Source of the DNA: an uncultured bacterium
GTDB taxonomy: Bacteria > Cyanobacteriota > Vampirovibrionia > Gastranaerophilales > Gastranaerophilaceae
Reading direction: 5' to 3'
Length of the DNA stretch: 64,000 nucleotides
Assembly (NCBI GenBank): GCA_949288725.1
Contig: CASELF010000102.1
Coordinates: forward strand, 36,072 to 100,071
The notes beneath the pieces were generated by a model. The model worked only from the letters and a program-made list of their open reading frames with translations. It did not search any database and was not told the DNA's origin. The translations under genes and the position numbers were made by a program. This document shows, one piece after another, positions 26,260 through 36,063 of the stretch. Position 1 is the stretch's first letter, and each line of letters starts with the position of its first letter.

Positions 26260-28653
26260 TTATATATCAAGACCGGTAAACATTTCCAGTGTTGTAACAT
26301 TTTTTAGCAGTGGAAAATCATCAATATTATATTTTTTTATAAAATCTAAAGCTTCAGCCCTTGCCATTTCAAGAATTTTGGCATCTCTCACAATATCAGA
26401 AATAATTAAATCAGGCAAACCGGACTGTCTTGTTCCTAAAAATTCGCCGGGTCCTCTCAATTGCAAATCTTTTTCAGCAATAACAAACCCATCATTTGTT
26501 TCTGTCATAATACTTAAACGTTCTCTTGTTTCTTGTGAACGGGAAGATGTTATCAATACGCAATAAGATTGTAAAGAACTTCTTCCAACACGTCCTCTCA
26601 ACTGATGAAGTTGGGATAATCCAAATCTTTCAGCATTTTCAATTACCATAACAGTTGCATTCGGAACATCAACACCAACTTCTACAACTGTTGTTGACAC
26701 AAGAATATTATATTTTCCATCTTTAAAATCTTTCATCACGGCTTCTTTTTCATCATTTTTTAATTTTCCGTGAAGTAATCCGATATTATATTCAGGAAAG
26801 ACTTCTTGTCTTAATTTTTCAGCCTCAATAGTCGCTGCTTTAGCAGAAAGTGTTTCACTTTCTTCAATCAAAGGATAAACAATATATGCTTGTCTGCCCG
26901 CATCAACTTCATCTTTTATAAGTTTCCAAACTTGTCTGTGTGAGCCGGTTAATGTCGTAATTATAGGTTTTCTACCCTTGGGAAGTTCATTTATAACAGT
27001 CAAATCTAAATCCCCGTGAACAGTTAGTGCAAGTGTTCTTGGAATTGGTGTTGCCGTCATTGTCAAAATTTGCGGATTATGAGATTTGCGTTTTAGAACA
27101 TTTCTTTGTTTTACCCCAAATCTATGCTGTTCATCTACAACAATCGCACCCAAATTATTGAATTCTACATTTTCTTGAATTAGAGCGTGTGTTCCAACTG
27201 CAATATGGGTTTGACCGTTTTTCAAATCAGTTTCAAATTTTTGACGAAGTTTTTTCCCGTGACTTCCTAAAAACAACCCGACACTCAATCCCATTGGAGT
27301 TAACCATTGAACCAAATTGTTATAATGCTGCTGGGCAAGAATTTCTGTCGGTGCCATCAATGCTCCTTGATAACCGTTTTCTATTGCTGCCAATAACATT
27401 ATTGTTGCAACAACTGTTTTTCCGCTGCCTACGTCACCTTGCAATAGTCTTTGCATTGGGGTATCTGAATTCATATCGTTTAAAATTTCATTAACTGCCT
27501 GCTTTTGTCCTGAAGTTAATTCAAACGGAAGATTTTTGATAAACTGCTGCACAAGTCCATTTGGATGAACTTTAAGTGCATAACACGAAGTATTTTGGGC
27601 TGTTGCTTCTCTTATTCTTAAAAGTTTTAATTGAATTAGAAAAAGTTCTTCAAATATCAAAGAAAATCTTGCCTGCTCTAACATCTCCATAGACTTTGGA
27701 AAATGAATTTGCTCAACTGCAACACTTTTATCTAAAATTCCTAAACGTGTTCTTATAAAATCGGGAATAATATTTTTTATATCTTTTTTGTAAAGTTCAA
27801 CCGCATTAAAAATTGCCCTGCGCAAAGTCTTAATATTTAAACCTTCACAAACAGTATATATTGGAACAATTCTTGCAAGATTCAAGTTAGATTCAGGATT
27901 TTCTAAAAATTCACCGTTCATAATTGAATATGTAGGCTTATCCATTGTTAATTGGTAATTGTAGTTATTCATCTTTACAACACCGGATACCATAATTGCA
28001 GCATTTACAGGAAATTGTGCCTTTGTGCGTTCTAATAAATATCTGTTTCCTTTGGCTTGAAAAAAGTTTAATTCAAAACTTCCGCTCTCATCTTTTACCA
28101 CTACTTTTATGACTGACAAGTTGTTTTTTGTATTGAAGGCTGAAACTGATTTGATATATCCAAAAACCGTAGTTGTCTGACCTTCTTGAAGATTTTTAAT
28201 AAGAGTTCTTGATGAATAATCTATATGCTTTTTAGGGAAATACATCATCAAATCTTGGGCAGTAAAAATATTCAACTTGTTAAGTTTATAAGCAACTTTT
28301 GGACCAACACCTTTAATATACATAACGTCAACCTCAGACGGCAATTTGTTACGCTGTAATTGCATTTTTTCTTCTTCTTGCTTTGCTTCTTTTTCTTGCT
28401 GCAATTCCGCCCGAATAACCCTTATAAGTTGATCTATTGCACGTCTTCTATCAGGAACTGAAGAATAAGGATACTGTTCAAATGCTTCGATTACAACTGC
28501 CCATCTAGGATTTTTCTTTGATTTTTTGTAATTCTTTTTCGCTTCTTGCTTGATAAAATCCGAAAACTTTTGGCGCTTTCCGTGAAGATCAATATATTGA
28601 TATTTGGCTTCTATATCAATTGCTATTTTGATTTTATCAAGATTTTCTATCAT
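26260..28653 (-). CDS. recG: ATP-dependent DNA helicase RecG
   Basis: 797 residues, about 100 longer than E. coli RecG. RecG drives branch migration and rescues stalled forks. An N-terminal extension of about 105 residues (charged, helical) precedes a helix-hairpin-helix-like stretch (YIKGVGPKVAYKLNKLNIFT) and the OB wedge (about 150-250). Then come the SF2 motor motifs: GDVGSGKT (406-413), DEQH (507-510), TATPIPRTLAL and QLRGRVGRSSLQSYC. A comparable N-terminal extension is known from cyanobacterial and plant RecG and supports the lineage guess. Single gene, divergent from the L,D-transpeptidase. Confidence 0.97.
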   Translation of the reverse strand: MIENLDKIKIAIDIEAKYQYIDLHGKRQKFSDFIKQEAKKNYKKSKKNPRWAVVIEAFEQYPYSSVPDRRRAIDQLIRVIRAELQQEKEAKQEEEKMQLQRNKLPSEVDVMYIKGVGPKVAYKLNKLNIFTAQDLMMYFPKKHIDYSSRTLIKNLQEGQTTTVFGYIKSVSAFNTKNNLSVIKVVVKDESGSFELNFFQAKGNRYLLERTKAQFPVNAAIMVSGVVKMNNYNYQLTMDKPTYSIMNGEFLENPESNLNLARIVPIYTVCEGLNIKTLRRAIFNAVELYKKDIKNIIPDFIRTRLGILDKSVAVEQIHFPKSMEMLEQARFSLIFEELFLIQLKLLRIREATAQNTSCYALKVHPNGLVQQFIKNLPFELTSGQKQAVNEILNDMNSDTPMQRLLQGDVGSGKTVVATIMLLAAIENGYQGALMAPTEILAQQHYNNLVQWLTPMGLSVGLFLGSHGKKLRQKFETDLKNGQTHIAVGTHALIQENVEFNNLGAIVVDEQHRFGVKQRNVLKRKSHNPQILTMTATPIPRTLALTVHGDLDLTVINELPKGRKPIITTLTGSHRQVWKLIKDEVDAGRQAYIVYPLIEESETLSAKAATIEAEKLRQEVFPEYNIGLLHGKLKNDEKEAVMKDFKDGKYNILVSTTVVEVGVDVPNATVMVIENAERFGLSQLHQLRGRVGRSSLQSYCVLITSSRSQETRERLSIMTETNDGFVIAEKDLQLRGPGEFLGTRQSGLPDLIISDIVRDAKILEMARAEALDFIKKYNIDDFPLLKNVTTLEMFTGLDI

Positions 28654-28764
28654 AAAATATTAAACTTCCCCACTGAATAAATCTTACATAAAGTAACAAT
28701 TTATTGCAAATAATTAACCAGGGGAATAGAAAAATCATAACTTTAAGAGTTTAATAATAGCATT

Positions 28765-29388
28765 ATGAATAAGTATAAAAATTATTTTAAATTTACTCTA
28801 ATAATTTTTACAATACTGTCAGGAATTATATTTTTTACTCCTGAAAAAATCTTTGCACAAACCAACTACTCAAACGCAACAACAAGTCCAAGCAATAATT
28901 CAATTTCACCTAAAGGAACAACCTCCAAAGAAATCCTTTCACAAGCACCTTGCCCTGTTGTTCTAATGCAAGGGAAAAGAAAAACTGCAACAATCGTTGT
29001 TGATATAACAAATAATATTTTGTACAAATACGATAAAAAAGGAAATCCTGAAATAGCCTATAGCGTTGCAAGCGGAAAGCAATCAACCCCCACTTCTGTT
29101 GGAATAAGACTTGTTTCTCATGTTGAATACTACCCCTATAAAACAGCACCGCCACAAACAAACAGAAGAAAAAAGCCCTCTGCCTTTGGTCCTAATGTAA
29201 TAATTTTAACAATGGTAGATTCATATTCAGGCGTGAAATGGAATAACAGTGAATATATTCACGGAACAGATAACCCCGCAAGTATCGGCAAACACTCTTC
29301 CCACGGCTGTATAAGAATGGATAATGATGCAATAATAAAACTATCCCACCAAGTTAAACACGATGATATTGTTGTTATGAGAAAATAA
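28765..29388 (+). CDS. L,D-transpeptidase (YkuD family), exported
   Basis: 207 residues with an N-terminal signal anchor or signal peptide (YFKFTLIIFTILSGIIFF). A Ser/Asn/Thr-rich linker (about 35-58) is followed by the YkuD catalytic domain (about 70-207). The active site is IHGTDNPASIGKHSSHGCIR, with the conserved HGT His and the SHGC nucleophile Cys, followed by MDNDAI. Such enzymes form 3-3 cross-links in peptidoglycan or anchor proteins to it. It ends 4 bases from the convergent ruvB. Confidence 0.93.
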   Translation: MNKYKNYFKFTLIIFTILSGIIFFTPEKIFAQTNYSNATTSPSNNSISPKGTTSKEILSQAPCPVVLMQGKRKTATIVVDITNNILYKYDKKGNPEIAYSVASGKQSTPTSVGIRLVSHVEYYPYKTAPPQTNRRKKPSAFGPNVIILTMVDSYSGVKWNNSEYIHGTDNPASIGKHSSHGCIRMDNDAIIKLSHQVKHDDIVVMRK

Positions 29389-29392
29389 ATTA

Positions 29393-30475
29393 CTAAAATA
29401 AAGTTTGCTGATTTGAATTTTGTTTTAATGTATGGTAATTCAAATGTCTATACGCTGCAGGCGAAACTTTTCTTCCTCTTGGAGTTCTTTGCAACAAGCC
29501 TGATTGCAAAAGATAAGGTTCACAAACATCTTCCAATGTTCTGACATCTTCACCGATTGCAGCCGCAATCGTTTCTATTCCGACAGGCCCGCCATCATAT
29601 TTTTCAATTATCAATCTTAAAAGACTTCTGTCTGTTGTATCAAGTCCAAATTCGTCAATTTTCAAAATATCAAGTGCAGTATTTGCAATATCTTCATTAA
29701 TTTTGCCGTTATTCTTAACTATTGCATAATCGCTAACTCTTTTTACAAGCCTGTTTGCAATACGAGGAGTTCCCCTTGAACGTCTTGCTATTGCATTCGC
29801 ACCTTTTTCATCAATTTCAATATTTAAAATTCCTGCCGTTCTTGTTATTACTTGAGCAAGTTCTTTTTCTGTGTAAAATTCAAGTCTGTGAATAATTCCA
29901 AATCTATCCCTCAACGGCCCTGACAATTCACCCGCCTTTGTTGTTGCACCAATTAAAGTAAATTTTGGAAGCGGTACTCTTAAAGTCTTTACTGTCTGAC
30001 TTTTTCCGGTTGTCATATCTAAATAAAAATCTTCCATTGCAGAATACAAAATTTCTTCAGCAACTTTATTCAACCTGTGAATTTCATCAATAAAAAGAAT
30101 TTCATTCCCCTTTAAGGACATCAAAATTCCAATGATATCACGAGGTCTTTCTAATGCAGGTGCTGATGTAATTTTTAAATCAACCCCCATCTCTTGCGCA
30201 ATTACACCTGCTAAAGTCGTTTTTCCCAGCCCCGGAGGTCCGTAAAAAAGTAAATGGTCCAACGGCTGTTCACGCTTTTTAGCCGCCTCAATAGTAATTT
30301 TTAAGGTATCCTTTAAGGCTGATTGACCAATATATGAATCAAAACTTTTTGGACGAATACAATTTTCAAAATTTCTGTCACATTCAATCTTTTCTGGCTT
30401 TGTAACAGGATTTTTCTTTGCTTTCACTTCGTGAACATTTGTTTGAAATTCATTATCGTCAGATATTATGCTCAT
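29393..30475 (-). CDS. ruvB: Holliday junction branch migration helicase RuvB
   Basis: 360 residues. AAA+ motor with [20 protein letters not shown] (Walker A), [20 protein letters not shown] (Walker B), sensor 1 [20 protein letters not shown] with the arginine finger region, and a winged-helix DNA-binding domain at the C-terminus ([20 protein letters not shown]). It starts about 60 bases after the tyrosine recombinase gene on the same strand (GGAAGG ribosome binding site); ruvA is not next to it. Confidence 0.98.
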   Translation of the reverse strand: MSIISDDNEFQTNVHEVKAKKNPVTKPEKIECDRNFENCIRPKSFDSYIGQSALKDTLKITIEAAKKREQPLDHLLFYGPPGLGKTTLAGVIAQEMGVDLKITSAPALERPRDIIGILMSLKGNEILFIDEIHRLNKVAEEILYSAMEDFYLDMTTGKSQTVKTLRVPLPKFTLIGATTKAGELSGPLRDRFGIIHRLEFYTEKELAQVITRTAGILNIEIDEKGANAIARRSRGTPRIANRLVKRVSDYAIVKNNGKINEDIANTALDILKIDEFGLDTTDRSLLRLIIEKYDGGPVGIETIAAAIGEDVRTLEDVCEPYLLQSGLLQRTPRGRKVSPAAYRHLNYHTLKQNSNQQTLF

Positions 30476-30535
30476 AACCTTCCAAGTCCTATACCATATA
30501 AGTATCGTATCATAAAAATATTGTTGTTCCAGAAA

Positions 30536-31450
30536 TTATGCTCTCGGGTGAGTTTCGTTATAAACTTCTTTCATATGCTGCATAGAAATATGTGTGTATA
30601 TTTGAGTATTTGAAATACTTGCATGCCCCAAAAGTTCTTGAACTACCCTCAAATCAGCACCATTTTCTATCAAATGAGTTGCAAAACTGTGACGGAACAT
30701 GTGCGGAGTTACTTTTTTCGGTAATTCAATCTTTTCTACAATATTATTTATAACGTTTCTCACCATTTTTGATTGCAGGCGATAACCTGTTTTATTTATG
30801 AATAAAGGAGTTTCATCATTTATGGCAGGCAAAGTATAACCCTTTGCAACAAGCGGTCTTGCATAATCTATATAACCTTGCAAATATTTCTTTGCCCTGT
30901 CTGTTATCAAAATAATTCTTTCTTTTGCCCCTTTACCGAAAACAGTAATTTCATTGTTTTCAAGGTTTAAGTTGCCAAAATTTAGTCCGCTTAACTCGGA
31001 AATTCGCATTCCGCTGGCCCACAAAAGTTCTAAAATCGCACGATTACGATAACCGGCAGGAGTATCAATATTAACATTGTTCAATATCTGTTCTACCTCA
31101 TCCTTTGTTAGGAATTTTGGCAATTCTCTCGGTCGTTTGGGGGATATTAAATTTTCGGCAGGATTATTATCAATTTTTTGCTCTCTATGCAAGTATTTAT
31201 AAAAGGTTCGCAGTGATGCAATCTTTCTTGCAACTGTCGTTTTTTTATAATTGTAAATCTGCATGAAATGTAAATATTCCCTGATTTTAGGGAAGGTTAT
31301 GCTCTCACATTCATCCTCTCCAAGCCACAACAAAAACGCCAAAATATCCGAATAATAAGCCTTTGCAGTATGCGGTGAAAAATTTTTCTCTACTACTATG
31401 TATGACTTAAAATCCTCTAAATCCTGCTTTGATCTTGAATTTAATCCCAT
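30536..31450 (-). CDS. Tyrosine recombinase XerC/XerD
   Basis: 304 residues, the size of the chromosome-dimer-resolution recombinases. N-terminal SAM-like core-binding domain (about 10-95) and catalytic domain with the residues Arg (WASGMRISELSGL), Lys (FGKGAKER), His-x-x-Arg (PHMFRHSFATHL), His (LLGHASISNTQ) and the nucleophile Tyr (IYTHISMQHMKEV). The ending HPRA is typical of XerD-like proteins. XerC versus XerD cannot be decided without a tree. It is followed by ruvB; both act on recombination intermediates. It does not look like a phage integrase: there is no att site or cargo next to it. Confidence 0.93.
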   Translation of the reverse strand: MGLNSRSKQDLEDFKSYIVVEKNFSPHTAKAYYSDILAFLLWLGEDECESITFPKIREYLHFMQIYNYKKTTVARKIASLRTFYKYLHREQKIDNNPAENLISPKRPRELPKFLTKDEVEQILNNVNIDTPAGYRNRAILELLWASGMRISELSGLNFGNLNLENNEITVFGKGAKERIILITDRAKKYLQGYIDYARPLVAKGYTLPAINDETPLFINKTGYRLQSKMVRNVINNIVEKIELPKKVTPHMFRHSFATHLIENGADLRVVQELLGHASISNTQIYTHISMQHMKEVYNETHPRA

Positions 31451-31462
31451 ATAAATACCTTA

Positions 31463-31491
31463 TTGCTTTTTTCCGATATATATTATACAAT
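31463..31491 (+). promoter_or_regulatory. Sigma70-type promoter of the TPR protein gene
   Basis: TTGCTT at 31463-31468 and TACAAT at 31486-31491 with a 17-base spacer, 45 bases before the ATG at 31537. Confidence 0.45.
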
Positions 31492-31536
31492 ATTCTTATA
31501 ATAAAGAGAATAGTAAAAGTAAAAGTGGGTGGAAAC

Positions 31537-33345
31537 ATGAATTGTAAAAAAACATTAATAATGTCATTACTTGCGACGTCTTGTATTTTTTGTACCCCTG
31601 AATTTTCTGCGGCTCAAACACTTAAAGTTGGTGTTTCTGTATCTAAAAATTATGTAGATATCAGCCGAATGATTGAATATAACAATTATGAAGATGCAGA
31701 TAAACGCTTAAAAGAAATTTTATCAAAAAATCCTAATGATATCGATGCAAAATCTTTACAATTGATATCTCAAGCAAAACAATACAAATTGGCTCCTGCG
31801 CAATCAGAATTAGACAAACTATTAAAAAAATATCCGAACAAGCCGGAGTTACATTATGCTCAAGGTATGGTGTATTTAATGCGTCAAACATCTTCTGATA
31901 TTGAATACATCAAAAATATCAGAAATTTATCCAATGCTGCTATTAAAGAATTTATGACAGCAGTTACACTGGATCCGACATATTTCCAAGCATACAATGC
32001 TATGGGGGTTGCAACTTTAAAATTAGGCAACAAAAAAGATGCTCAAGATTTATTCAAAATGGCATTAAAATATAATTCAAACTATGCACCGGCGTATGAT
32101 AATTTGGGTAACGTTGCAATGTTAGACGGTGATTTGGATCAAGCTGAAAAATATTATCTTCAGTCTATCAAATGCAATTCACACAACCCAACTTCTATGT
32201 ATCATATGGGACAAGTTGAAGCCCGCAGAGGTGATTATACAAAAGCCTTAACTTGGCTAAACCACTCACTACACATTAACCCTAATTCATCTCCAGGCTG
32301 GAACTTACAAGGTGAATTGTATTTGAAACAGGGCAACCAAGCAGCTGCTATTAATTCTTTCAAAAAAGCAATTTATGTGAAACCTGAAAACTCTCGTCCT
32401 TATATCAATTTGGCTGGAGTTTATGAAAGACGTTCAGATCTTGAATTTGCGATGGAAGAATTGAAAACTGCTATTATCTTAAATCCTAACTACAAAGAAG
32501 GGGTTTTAAGAGTTGCGAATATGTCTTTGGAAACTAAAAAATATCAGCAAGCACTTGAGTATTATTCAAGACTTCTTGGAGATACTACATATAATAATAC
32601 GGCAATTATCGGACTTGCTAATACTTATTACGAAATGTCTAAAGATACTGCTGATAGTAGAGATTTCACTACTAACAAAGATGTTTATCTTGCTTATGAC
32701 TATGTCAATGAAGCAATCCAAAGAACTCCAAATGATTTGAAATTACACCTTGCTAAAATTAAATTAGGCAAGATTACCCACCAGATGGAATTGACGAATG
32801 AAAATCTTAATTATATCATTCAATCAGCAAGCAACAGTTTGATGGATACAGTAATCAAGGGTGAAGCATACTTATCTTTAGGTAGAGAAAGAGATGCTGT
32901 TTATACATTTGAAAATGCTATCAATTTTGCTAATACTATTGATGATGAATTGTATTTATCTGAAATTCTTGTTCAACATAAACAATTTAGAACAGCAAGA
33001 AAAGCATTACAAAAAGTCTTGATGGCTGATTCAACAAACAGAATTGCACAAAACGGTATTCACTATATTGATCTTTGTGAGATGAAGTCAAATGAATTCT
33101 TTGAAATTGCATTACGTCAATATAAAGAAGGCAATTACGCATCAGCAATTGAATACTGTAACAGAGCAATCGACTTTTATCACAATGCACCATCTATTGC
33201 TAAGTTAAAAGCTCAATCTTACGAAGCAGAAGGAAACTATCAAGGTGCAGTTAAATATTACACCCAATATTTGGCTTTAGCACCAAATGCATCTGATAAA
33301 GCCGCTGTAGAACAAAGAATTACAGTATTCAGACAAAGATTATAA
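31537..33345 (+). CDS. Exported tetratricopeptide-repeat protein
   Basis: 602 residues from the ATG at 31537, chosen because GGGTGG precedes it and because the next residues form a signal peptide (LIMSLLATSCIFC, cleavage near FSAAQ). The rest is mostly TPR helices, with at least ten units (for example AYNAMGVATLKLGNKKDAQD, then SPGWNLQGELYLKQGNQAAA). It probably acts as an envelope scaffold; the family is too broad for a specific role. The following two genes (33358, engB) are close enough for co-transcription. Confidence 0.88.
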   Translation: MNCKKTLIMSLLATSCIFCTPEFSAAQTLKVGVSVSKNYVDISRMIEYNNYEDADKRLKEILSKNPNDIDAKSLQLISQAKQYKLAPAQSELDKLLKKYPNKPELHYAQGMVYLMRQTSSDIEYIKNIRNLSNAAIKEFMTAVTLDPTYFQAYNAMGVATLKLGNKKDAQDLFKMALKYNSNYAPAYDNLGNVAMLDGDLDQAEKYYLQSIKCNSHNPTSMYHMGQVEARRGDYTKALTWLNHSLHINPNSSPGWNLQGELYLKQGNQAAAINSFKKAIYVKPENSRPYINLAGVYERRSDLEFAMEELKTAIILNPNYKEGVLRVANMSLETKKYQQALEYYSRLLGDTTYNNTAIIGLANTYYEMSKDTADSRDFTTNKDVYLAYDYVNEAIQRTPNDLKLHLAKIKLGKITHQMELTNENLNYIIQSASNSLMDTVIKGEAYLSLGRERDAVYTFENAINFANTIDDELYLSEILVQHKQFRTARKALQKVLMADSTNRIAQNGIHYIDLCEMKSNEFFEIALRQYKEGNYASAIEYCNRAIDFYHNAPSIAKLKAQSYEAEGNYQGAVKYYTQYLALAPNASDKAAVEQRITVFRQRL

Positions 33346-33357
33346 TCTATAATCACT

Positions 33358-33618
33358 ATGAAAAAAAAATTCGATATAAGAAAAACATTTGAAACTTTTT
33401 TGAGAGAGCCTCTTAGTATTTTGACTGAGGGGCTGTTTCAAATAGTTAACGTTCAAGCAAATATATTTAACCAAAAATCTTCATTTAGTGTTGATTTTTT
33501 GAATAACAAAACACAATTAACGGTTGTAAATAACGAAAAAATGTGTAATTTATTTCAAACCGTTCTATATAAAAGTAAAGTAAAAGAAATTAGAGAAAAA
33601 AATTCAGTATCAAAATGA
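33358..33618 (+). CDS. Small hypothetical protein coupled to engB
   Basis: 86 residues, basic, no membrane segment or signal peptide. It contains a short amphipathic part (FLREPLSILTEGLFQIVNVQ) and a beta-like part (SSFSVDFLNNKTQLTVVNNE). Not recognised. It starts 12 bases after the TPR gene and its TGA overlaps the engB ATG (ATGA), so it is translated together with EngB. Confidence 0.62.
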   Translation: MKKKFDIRKTFETFLREPLSILTEGLFQIVNVQANIFNQKSSFSVDFLNNKTQLTVVNNEKMCNLFQTVLYKSKVKEIREKNSVSK

Positions 33619-34190
33619 AACCATTTTTGAATGCAAAATTTTTAATAAGCGCAGAAAAATTAAGTCAATGTCCAGATTATACATTGCCGGAATTTCCTCT
33701 GCTTGGACGCTCTAATGTAGGAAAATCTTCATTTATAAACGGTTTAGCAAACAACAAAAAACTTGCAAAAACATCAAATGTTCCCGGTAAAACAAGATTG
33801 ATAAACTTTTTCAATTTTTCTGATAAATTTATGATTGCCGATCTTCCAGGCTATGGTTATGCAAAAATTTCAATTGAAGCAAGGAACAAATGGCAAAAAT
33901 ATCTTGAAGAATATCTTCTGAAACGAGAACAAATAAAAACTTTAATTCAATTTATTGACGGCAGACACGAAATTCAAAAAAACGATTACCAAATGAGAGA
34001 ATGGGTTTTGGCATATAAATTACCCGTAATAACTGTAGTCACAAAAATAGATTGTATATCGAAAAACAAAATACAAACTACCCTATCACATGTGCAAAAA
34101 GAATTTGGCGGAGAAATATTCCCATTTAGCGCAGTAGATAAAAGATATAACGAATCGATTATAGCCTTTCTTACCGGTGAAAATTATTAA
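33615..34190 (+). CDS. engB: Ribosome biogenesis GTP-binding protein EngB (YsxC/YihA)
   Basis: 191 residues. G1 GRSNVGKSSFINGL (about 32-45), G2 TSNVPGKTRLINFF, G3 DLPGYGYAKIS, G4 TKIDCISKNK and G5 FSAVD. EngB helps late 50S assembly. The start overlaps the preceding small ORF by four bases, ATGA. No gene follows for 83 bases. Confidence 0.97.
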   Translation: MKPFLNAKFLISAEKLSQCPDYTLPEFPLLGRSNVGKSSFINGLANNKKLAKTSNVPGKTRLINFFNFSDKFMIADLPGYGYAKISIEARNKWQKYLEEYLLKREQIKTLIQFIDGRHEIQKNDYQMREWVLAYKLPVITVVTKIDCISKNKIQTTLSHVQKEFGGEIFPFSAVDKRYNESIIAFLTGENY

Positions 34191-34273
34191 TATTTGTTAA
34201 ATCTTTTAGAAAAAACAAAGCAAACAAGCAAAATTCCCCTTTAATTATCTTTTATAATAATAGGTACACGTGT

Positions 34274-35434
34274 ATGGTTAGTATTTTATCAATATTTAGA
34301 TATGCAAAAAAAATCAATCCTTCAAATCTCAAAGGCTTGAAATATGTTTCTGCAACAAAAAATGTTGAAGTACCGAAAATAAAAATACAAGGTTCAAATA
34401 CACCTTGCGATATTGTAGTAATAAAAAATGTTGGCAAAAGAGTTTTTGGAATTTCTGAAAGTTCATTAAACCGAGGAGTACAGCATCTAACAGGTTCAGC
34501 AGCCGAAGATACACGAGCATTGAAACCTATTATTGAAGAATGCTACGTTGGAATAAAAACAAAAGATGATATTTTGAAAATTTTTAAACGCCAAGGAGAT
34601 GAAATTGCATCAGACAGAGCAGTGTATATTTTAAGCCCGACACCTGCAAAAAATCTTGAAAGAAATATCGGAACAAGTAATGCTTATATGTCTGAAATGT
34701 ATAGACAAGCAAATTCAACAGGCACAATAGTTGATACCGCTAATATTTCTAAAATTTCAGAACAGATACTAAAAAATGGAGAAAAGAAAATTACAATAGT
34801 TGTCCCTGACGACTTTGCAGGAAGCGGTAGAAGTATGATAGTAAATACTGCAGAAGCACTTAGAAATGCACATATTCCTGAAGGCGTGGAAATTGAATTG
34901 ATGTTATCCCCAATGAGCGCAACACCATACGCTAAAAAAGCACTTGAAACCTTCTCTAAATATGATGGCGAAGGACTTATGAATTTAGGGGTACTAAACA
35001 AAGATAAATTACCGGGGAAAAATGCCGAACATTATACAAATGACTCAGAAATTATAAGAGATTTCCTCAACAAATTTAAAGACAGAATAAAGATAAAATA
35101 TTCAAAAAATATAATAGATGCAAAACCATACAACGAAACAGGAGCATATCTTCAATTGAAAGCAACCAACCCTGATGCTGCTCAAGCAATAGATATTCTT
35201 ATGACAGGAAGCGGAAAAGGATACGGTAGAGTAGGCTCCTCAGGGACAATAGTTCTCATGCCGGGAGAAAACGGAATATTAAAAACTCCTAACAACAACT
35301 GCTATGGTGCACTGCCTTTTGCGCTATTAGAAGGGGCATCCATCAAGCATATTAAAAATCCAAACCACAAATGGTCTGGCAAAAAATGGGAATTCCACGT
35401 AAAAAAAATAGCACATGAACTTGGAGTAATATAA
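34274..35434 (+). CDS. Phosphoribosyltransferase-like protein of unknown role
   Basis: 386 residues with no signal peptide. The stretch KITIVVPDDFAGSGRSMIVN (about 174-193) has the form of the PRTase PRPP-binding loop (hydrophobic run, two acidic residues, SGR/T). It is followed by a helix-strand (AEALRNAHIPEGVEIELM) as in that fold. Near the C-terminus VGSSGTIVLMPGEN, then TPNNN, recalls the TPNN segment of PRTase-like domains in bacterial conflict and signalling systems. The N-terminal 150 residues are not recognised. The ATG at 34274 is preceded by TAGGTACACGTGT, a weak ribosome binding site. The next gene follows without a gap. Assignment to the fold is by motif only. Confidence 0.6.
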   Translation: MVSILSIFRYAKKINPSNLKGLKYVSATKNVEVPKIKIQGSNTPCDIVVIKNVGKRVFGISESSLNRGVQHLTGSAAEDTRALKPIIEECYVGIKTKDDILKIFKRQGDEIASDRAVYILSPTPAKNLERNIGTSNAYMSEMYRQANSTGTIVDTANISKISEQILKNGEKKITIVVPDDFAGSGRSMIVNTAEALRNAHIPEGVEIELMLSPMSATPYAKKALETFSKYDGEGLMNLGVLNKDKLPGKNAEHYTNDSEIIRDFLNKFKDRIKIKYSKNIIDAKPYNETGAYLQLKATNPDAAQAIDILMTGSGKGYGRVGSSGTIVLMPGENGILKTPNNNCYGALPFALLEGASIKHIKNPNHKWSGKKWEFHVKKIAHELGVI

Positions 35435-36061
35435 ATGAAAATTAACAATTACATCGGAAATTTTAATCTATCTTCAATTTTCAGAAAGAATACTGAAAAT
35501 AGTATTATTATGGCGAAAATATCAGAATTGTGTGACAAATTTAAAAATGAAAATAATTTAATTGATATTGTTAAAATATTTAATAAGGATAAGGCTTTGA
35601 AAATGCAAAGTCCGTCTACTTATATAATGGACAATTATAAGTTTGTAATAGGCACAAAAGAAAATGTTCAAGATTATCAAAAAACACTTTCTATGCTGAA
35701 CAAATATGAAGTTACCTGTTGTCCTCAAATTGAAAAATCTGCATCAAATAAGAACAAACAATATACTATGCTTGTTTTGAAATTACCTGAAAATGAAGAA
35801 AAAATGAAAAATTATTTATCAAATAGCAAAAAGATTGATACACTTGCAAAATGCAAATTCATTAATGATTTGGAAACTGTTGCTAAAAAAGAAAATTTAT
35901 ATAATACATTAATCCCTGAGGATTTAGATTCTATAAAAGTTACGTCAGAAGGAGATTTATTCATCTCTGATTGGAATTATATGGAAAAATTTAACAACAA
36001 ATTTGAAAAAGCACAATATTTTAACCACCTCAGAAAAATGTTTAATCTGATTTTATACTAA
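35435..36061 (+). CDS. Hypothetical protein following the PRTase-like gene
   Basis: 208 residues starting on the base after the previous stop; GGAG lies inside the end of the upstream gene, so the pair is translationally coupled. No signal peptide. A segment near residue 165 (PEDLDSIKVTSEGDLFISDW) is reminiscent of the metal-binding end of a kinase-like or aminotransferase-like fold, but the Lys and glycine loop of a kinase are not seen. Treated as unknown; probably functions with the upstream protein. It ends 2 bases from the convergent NADAR-like gene. Confidence 0.6.
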   Translation: MKINNYIGNFNLSSIFRKNTENSIIMAKISELCDKFKNENNLIDIVKIFNKDKALKMQSPSTYIMDNYKFVIGTKENVQDYQKTLSMLNKYEVTCCPQIEKSASNKNKQYTMLVLKLPENEEKMKNYLSNSKKIDTLAKCKFINDLETVAKKENLYNTLIPEDLDSIKVTSEGDLFISDWNYMEKFNNKFEKAQYFNHLRKMFNLILY

Positions 36062-36063
36062 GT

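Noticed and set aside
30536..31450. Tyrosine recombinase as evidence of a prophage or integrative element
   Set aside because: The protein has XerC/D size and motifs, is followed by ruvB, and no att repeats or phage genes are near.
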